A stretch of DNA of 64,000 nucleotides from Clostridiaceae bacterium (GTDB lineage Bacteria > Bacillota > Clostridia > Lachnospirales > Lachnospiraceae): positions 62,001-126,000 of the forward strand of contig CABIYE010000004.1 of the NCBI GenBank assembly GCA_902362865.1, given 5' to 3'. Positions 60,091-64,000 of this stretch are shown piece after piece. The notes below the pieces were generated by a model. The model was not told the DNA's origin and searched no databases. It saw only the letters and a list, made by a program, of their open reading frames with translations. Position 1 is the first letter of the stretch. Every line of letters starts with the position of its first letter. The position numbers and the translations under genes were made by a program.

Positions 60091-61322
60091 TACTGGTGTT
60101 ATGTGGAACGGTCTTTCTGTCGCTGTCGCTTTTATATATGGATGTCCGGGAGAGCAGAAAGGAAGCAGAGGTTATAAGGCGTAATACTTATGGGCAGGGA
60201 AGCAAGACAGAAGAAAGGGAAGTCACCGTCGGCGGCGAGAAGATGGAAGAACCATTGGAGATTACCGTTGGCGAGAGACAGTATACAAGTGAGGAAATCA
60301 AGAAGGTATTTGAACAAAATATTCGAAGGCTGGATCTGTTGATCCTGGGAGAGAATAAGAGTCTGGATGAAGTTCGTTCTGACCTTGAGCTGATAACGGA
60401 GATTCCGGATGAGCCTGTGGAAATTGTGTGGGAATTGGACCGGTACGATGTAATGAATATGCAGGGGAAACTGCAGGAGAAAAAAATAGCAGAAGAAGTA
60501 TCGGAAAATCCGGATATAAAGCGGGATGGAATTCTGGTGCAGCTTAAGGCGTTTCTCAGGTATACGGAAGACGAGACGAAGGAAGCTCTTTATGAAAGGG
60601 CAGTAAAAGTTTTTCCGCCCCGCTTAAGCGAAGAAGAAGAAAAAGTAGAAAAGATATTGGAGGAAATACAAAATGAAGAAAACAATAATTCGTCTAAAGA
60701 AACGATTGAATTGCCAAAGAAAGTGGAAGGTGAAAAAATTACATACCGCCGCCCGATAGATTTCAGGTGGTTCGGCGTATTGCTGCTGGGAATATTTGCG
60801 GCGGGATTGACAGGCTGTCTGATTCGCCAGGAAGAGAAAAAACAAGTAAAAAAGCGCAGGATACAGCTAATGCGGGATTATCCGGAAATTATAAATAAAC
60901 TGTGTCTGTTGCTTGGAGCTGGTATGACGATTAAAAATGCCTGGAAGAAGATAACGGATGATTATGAAAAAAAGAAAGCGAAAACCGGAGAGCGTTTTGC
61001 TTATGAAGAGATGCTTGTAGCGTGCCGGCAGATGAGAAGCGGTATGACGGAAGCGGAATGTTATGAGCAGTTCGGGAAGCGATGTGAGACTCCTGCTTAT
61101 CTGAAGCTGGGGGCGCTGCTGTCGCAGAATCTCAGGAAAGGAACCAAGGGATTGTCTGAGATGCTGCAGATGGAGGCGGTTCACGCGTTTGAAGAAAGAA
61201 AAGCGTTGGCAAAAAGAGTGGGAGAAGAGGCAAGTACGAAACTTTTGCTGCCTATGTTTTTTATGTTGGGGATTGTTCTGGTTATAGTGATTGTTCCGGC
61301 ATTTTTATCTATACAAATATAA
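60087..61322 (+). CDS. tadC: TadC-like pilus inner-membrane platform protein
   Basis: A 411-residue protein starting at the ATG of an ATGA overlap with tadB. A first membrane segment (~3-18) is followed by a long charged extracytoplasmic or linker region (~25-220), a second TM (~230-250), a GspF domain (RDYPEIINKLCLLLGAGMTI, then KNAWKKITDDYEKKK) and a C-terminal TM (~388-410, MFFMLGIVLVIVIVPAFL). The large N-terminal insertion is unusual for TadC and typical of Clostridia versions. Confidence 0.82.
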   Translation: MILVLCGTVFLSLSLLYMDVRESRKEAEVIRRNTYGQGSKTEEREVTVGGEKMEEPLEITVGERQYTSEEIKKVFEQNIRRLDLLILGENKSLDEVRSDLELITEIPDEPVEIVWELDRYDVMNMQGKLQEKKIAEEVSENPDIKRDGILVQLKAFLRYTEDETKEALYERAVKVFPPRLSEEEEKVEKILEEIQNEENNNSSKETIELPKKVEGEKITYRRPIDFRWFGVLLLGIFAAGLTGCLIRQEEKKQVKKRRIQLMRDYPEIINKLCLLLGAGMTIKNAWKKITDDYEKKKAKTGERFAYEEMLVACRQMRSGMTEAECYEQFGKRCETPAYLKLGALLSQNLRKGTKGLSEMLQMEAVHAFEERKALAKRVGEEASTKLLLPMFFMLGIVLVIVIVPAFLSIQI

Positions 61323-61347
61323 AAATTTCAACGAAGGAGGAAAGATT

Positions 61348-61548
61348 ATGTGGAGACTGAAACATGCATTTTTTACAGTAAAAGAACGGTTGGAGATGAG
61401 TCTGCGGGATGAGAGTGGAATTGGAGTGGTAGAGGTTATTTTGATTTTGGTTGTGTTGATTGGATTGGTGATTATCTTTAAGTCACAATTAACCAGTCTG
61501 GTGGAGACCATTTTTCAGAAGATTACCAGCGAAAGTGCAGGAATTTAG
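61348..61548 (+). CDS. Flp-type pilin
   Basis: A 66-residue prepilin: a 22-residue basic leader ending in DESG, the prepilin cleavage site G|IGVVEV with glutamate at position 5, and a hydrophobic helix (ILILVVLIGLVIIF) followed by a short tail. This is the normal size of Flp major pilins. AAGGAGG precedes ATG 61348. It lies 25 bp after tadC. Processing would be by the prepilin peptidase encoded at the end of the window. Confidence 0.88.
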   Translation: MWRLKHAFFTVKERLEMSLRDESGIGVVEVILILVVLIGLVIIFKSQLTSLVETIFQKITSESAGI

Positions 61549-61550
61549 AA

Positions 61551-62939
61551 ATGCGGAAGGGGGAAGTAACAGCATTTTTAAGTTTGATATTTTTGTTGCT
61601 GATATCTTTCTCAGCGTCGATTATGGAGGCAGCTTCCATCCAGATGGCGAAAAATTACAGGCGTGCGGATATGAACCGCGCGGTGGAATCTGTGTTTGCA
61701 GAGTATAGAAAAGAACTGTTGGAAGAATTCGATATTTTTGCATTTGATGCGGGATACGAGACGGGAGAATATGAAGAAAACAAGATCAAAGAGCGGCTTG
61801 AATTCTATGGAGCATCCGGTATGGAGCAGAAGATTTCGCGGATTCGGCTCTTGACAGATCAATCCGGACAGGAGTTCTATGAACAGGCAGTCCGGTATGT
61901 ACAGCACAGATATGGTCTGGATTTTCTGGACAGGTATGCAGGCCTGCCGTCTGTCTGGGAAGAACAGGAAGAACATGCGCGGGAGTATCAGGGAGAAGAA
62001 TACGATGCAAGAGAAGAGCTGGAGCAGGGACTTCTGGAAAATGAAGGCGCGCTTCCCACTGAAAACAATCCTCTGCCAAACATGGAACTGTTAAGGAACC
62101 GTTCACTTCTGGATATTGTTATGCCCCGTGGAAAAGCGGTTTCTTCTAAACAGTTTTCTCTGAGTGAAATGGTATCAGAGAGGGAACGGCAGCAGGGGTA
62201 TGGCAGTTTTGAAGATGTGGCCGAAGAAGGAACACAGTCGAAGCTTTTGTTCGGAGAATATCTTCTGGAGCATTTTTCTGTGGCAGTGGAAGAAACCGAG
62301 ACGGCGGAGGATTCGATTGCAGAGGAAGATAAAGCTCTGGATTATGAGATGGAATATATTCTGGAAGGAAAGGGAAGCGATAGGGAGAATCTGGAAGCGG
62401 TGGCAAAAAAGCTGCTTCTCCTTCGCTTCGCCCCCAACTATGGGTGTATTTTGGGAAGCGCCGGAATGCGTGCGCAGGCAGAGTCGCTTGCATTGACATT
62501 GTGTACGGCGGCAGCGCTCCCTATGCTCACAGGGGCAGTGACGCAGGTTCTTCTGCTGGCATGGGCTTTTGGAGAAAGTATCATGGATCTTCGCTCTCTC
62601 CTGGGCGGCAGCAGGGTGGCACTTGTAAAGACAGAGGAAAACTGGCAGCTTCGTTTGACCGCTCTGCTTACTTTGGGGACGGAAGAGGATACAGGAGAAG
62701 GTGAGGATATGGCAGATGGTTTATCCTACAAGGAGTATCTTCGGATTCTTCTGTTTCTAAAGGAGAAGGAGAAGATGACTATGCGGGCGCTGGATATGAC
62801 AGAGTTATGCCTTCGGAGAGAAAAAGGGCTTACCTGGTTCCGGGCAGACTGTTGTGTATGCAAAATGGAACTGGAGAGCACTTGTAGTCTGAGAAGAGGG
62901 ATTTCTTATCAGTTCCGAACTTATTATGGATATAAATAA
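61551..62939 (+). CDS. DUF5702 Tad-associated membrane protein
   Basis: A 462-residue protein. The N-terminus (EVTAFLSLIFLLLISFSASI, about residues 5-24) is a TadG-like anchor typical of DUF5702. A long hydrophilic part with acidic clusters (~110-280) follows, then a hydrophobic pair (~300-345; AESLALTLCTAAALPMLTGA) and a C-terminal domain. DUF5702 proteins accompany Tad loci in Clostridia as presumed pseudopilin-like or tip-assembly components. It starts 3 bp after the pilin stop. Confidence 0.75.
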   Translation: MRKGEVTAFLSLIFLLLISFSASIMEAASIQMAKNYRRADMNRAVESVFAEYRKELLEEFDIFAFDAGYETGEYEENKIKERLEFYGASGMEQKISRIRLLTDQSGQEFYEQAVRYVQHRYGLDFLDRYAGLPSVWEEQEEHAREYQGEEYDAREELEQGLLENEGALPTENNPLPNMELLRNRSLLDIVMPRGKAVSSKQFSLSEMVSERERQQGYGSFEDVAEEGTQSKLLFGEYLLEHFSVAVEETETAEDSIAEEDKALDYEMEYILEGKGSDRENLEAVAKKLLLLRFAPNYGCILGSAGMRAQAESLALTLCTAAALPMLTGAVTQVLLLAWAFGESIMDLRSLLGGSRVALVKTEENWQLRLTALLTLGTEEDTGEGEDMADGLSYKEYLRILLFLKEKEKMTMRALDMTELCLRREKGLTWFRADCCVCKMELESTCSLRRGISYQFRTYYGYK

Positions 62940-62940
62940 G

Positions 62941-63092
62941 AAGTGCATGGAGATGTCCTTATGGGGTTTCTCTAATGGAAATAAAATATGACGAAAGGAG
63001 TTATCGCATGATCCTCACAAAGCAAATACCAACGAATAGTATCACATTAACCCAAAATCCTCTTAACGCCCAAAGGACATCTCCATGCACTT
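62941..63092. repeat. 20-bp perfect inverted repeat around the TadE-like start codon
   Basis: AAGTGCATGGAGATGTCCTT (62941-62960) and its exact complement (63073-63092) flank 112 bp that contain the ribosome site and start codon of the TadE-like gene; GGG/CCC extends the stem after a bulge. In mRNA this would be a very stable stem. Confidence 0.8.
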
Positions 63093-63868
63093 CTTTCCAT
63101 GAAAAAAGGAAAAGCCGGTGGAATGGGAAGCTTTGCGCCAGCATTACGGTAGAAGCGTCACTGGCGGTTCCGGTTTTCTTTTTTGCTATATTGACGTTTT
63201 TCTATATGTTTGAGGTGATGGCGGTTCGGACAAGTATAAGGAGCGGAATGCATTATGCCGGAAAAGCGTCGGCAGAGAAAGCTTATTTGATTTCGGTGGT
63301 TACGCCGGGGCAGTTGGAACAGGATATTGTAGAAGCAGTGGGAAGAGAAAGACTGGAAAGAAGTATTGTGGTGGGAGGGAGTAGTGGGATTCACTGTGAA
63401 GGGTCAAGGATGTCTCTAAAAACGTCCATATTGGAAATAAAAGTTTCTTACCGGGTGGAGCTTCCTGTTCCGCTGGTAGTTGGCGTATCGGTTCCCATGG
63501 AAGAAAACATGCGTTTCAAAGGCTGGTCCGGATATGAAAGAAACGCATTTGGCGGAGAGAATGACGAAACAGTCTATGTTACGGAGAACGGTGTGGTATA
63601 TCACAGAAATTATCATTGTACCTATCTGGATCTTTCCATTCGCGGAGTAGCGGCTGAGAGTGTGGAGAATTTAAGAAATGAGAGCCAGGGAAAATATCAT
63701 GCCTGTGAGAAATGTATGGGCGGCAGGATCCCGGCAAGTGTTTACATTACGGATTACGGGGATCGTTATCACAGTACGCTCGCGTGCAGCGGATTAAAGC
63801 GGACGGTTTATGCAATTCCTCTGTCAGAGGCGGTAGGAAAGGGAGCGTGTTCAAAATGTGGGAAATAG
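63008..63868 (+). CDS. TadE-like protein with C-terminal cysteine motifs
   Basis: A 286-residue protein starting at ATG 63008 after AAAGGAG. An N-terminal extension (~1-40, partly encoded by the inverted repeat) is followed by the TadE motif ASITVEASLAVPVFFFAILT and a membrane helix (~45-68). The centre is beta-rich. The C-terminus carries two similar cysteine pairs within VYHRNYHCTYLD...YHACEKCM and RYHSTLACSGL...GACSKCG, a repeated module that could bind metal. It is the minor pseudopilin-like component of the Tad system. Confidence 0.78.
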   Translation: MILTKQIPTNSITLTQNPLNAQRTSPCTSFHEKRKSRWNGKLCASITVEASLAVPVFFFAILTFFYMFEVMAVRTSIRSGMHYAGKASAEKAYLISVVTPGQLEQDIVEAVGRERLERSIVVGGSSGIHCEGSRMSLKTSILEIKVSYRVELPVPLVVGVSVPMEENMRFKGWSGYERNAFGGENDETVYVTENGVVYHRNYHCTYLDLSIRGVAAESVENLRNESQGKYHACEKCMGGRIPASVYITDYGDRYHSTLACSGLKRTVYAIPLSEAVGKGACSKCGK

Positions 63869-64000
63869 AGAAAATAAGCAAGGGGATTTGTCTGTGCTTT
63901 CTTGCTATCTGCAGTTGGCAGGATATAAAAAGGCGGGAAATATCCGTTTCTTTCCTGTGGGTGGGAAGCTTACTGGGGATTGTAAGTTTTATCTGCCGCG
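63856..64000 (+). CDS. Prepilin peptidase (A24), 5' part, cut by window end
   Basis: From ATG 63856, inside the end of the TadE-like gene, the frame reads MWEIEKISKGICLCFLAICS, then WQDIKRREISVSFLWVGSLL and runs off the window. The hydrophobic helix followed by DIKRREI matches the first aspartate region of type IV prepilin peptidases (TadV/CpaA). It should cleave the Flp prepilin. The overlap indicates translational coupling. Confidence 0.78.
   Translation, partial: MWEIEKISKGICLCFLAICSWQDIKRREISVSFLWVGSLLGIVSFICR

Overview
The window looks like the chromosome of a spore-forming gut Clostridia member, most likely Lachnospiraceae. The evidence is endospore genes (spoIID, a spoIIQ-like gene, a cwlD-like gene, a bofA-like gene), a PerR/reverse-rubrerythrin oxidative-stress pair, an ileS T-box leader, a Clostridia-type Tad/Flp pilus operon, and accessory genes of the kinds shared among gut Firmicutes (DUF5049, DUF4314, TnpV). 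Genus and species cannot be fixed from the sequence alone.

Layout. (1) 1-6.55 kb is the right end of an integrative element: small accessory proteins, then two overlapping large serine recombinases, terminators and a cluster of short repeats. It ends where a tRNA-Glu begins without its 5' acceptor strand. (2) 6.56-6.79 kb holds tRNA-Glu (incomplete), tRNA-His and tRNA-Tyr. (3) 6.9-13.6 kb is an accessory zone with kptA, an Rnl5-like RNA ligase, regulators, a methyltransferase, a flavin reductase-like protein, an ATPase and several gene fragments. (4) 13.7-15.3 kb holds a macrodomain/SirTM sirtuin pair for ADP-ribosylation; a broken sirtuin paralogue lies at 29.5-30.3 kb. (5) 15.5-39.8 kb is mainly core genome: D,D-carboxypeptidase, ileS with T-box, glgP, spoIID-spoIIQ, a large S-layer-anchored GH43 protein, reverse rubrerythrin and perR, an NlpC/P60 hydrolase, mecA, a GH18 protein, cwlD, ywlC, upp and comEB. 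(6) 39.8-64 kb is the Tad pilus operon (bofA-like, tadZ/cpaE, cpaF/tadA, tadB, tadC, Flp pilin, DUF5702, TadE-like, prepilin peptidase).

The most striking feature is that cpaF, the pilus motor ATPase, is split by a 16,982-bp element (42046-59027). A 5-bp repeat (AGGCA) lies at both borders, and joining the two ends restores an uninterrupted 400-codon cpaF reading frame. The element has its own repressor and operator array, three tandem tyrosine recombinases plus a TnpC-like protein (Tn554/RIT-like), a TnpV-like protein, four 23-bp iterons, and cargo: an MmeI-like restriction-modification enzyme, a DUF262/DUF1524 (GmrSD-like) protein, a MerR/aldo-keto reductase unit and an unexplained region rich in RNA-like structures. 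It therefore couples phage defence to loss, possibly reversible, of pilus assembly.

Other points of interest are two sporulation genes whose Shine-Dalgarno sequence is the 3' arm of an upstream terminator-like hairpin, a cluster of paired DnaA boxes far from any dnaA gene, a 20-bp perfect inverted repeat enclosing the start of the TadE-like gene, and a kptA-RNA ligase cluster next to tRNA genes.
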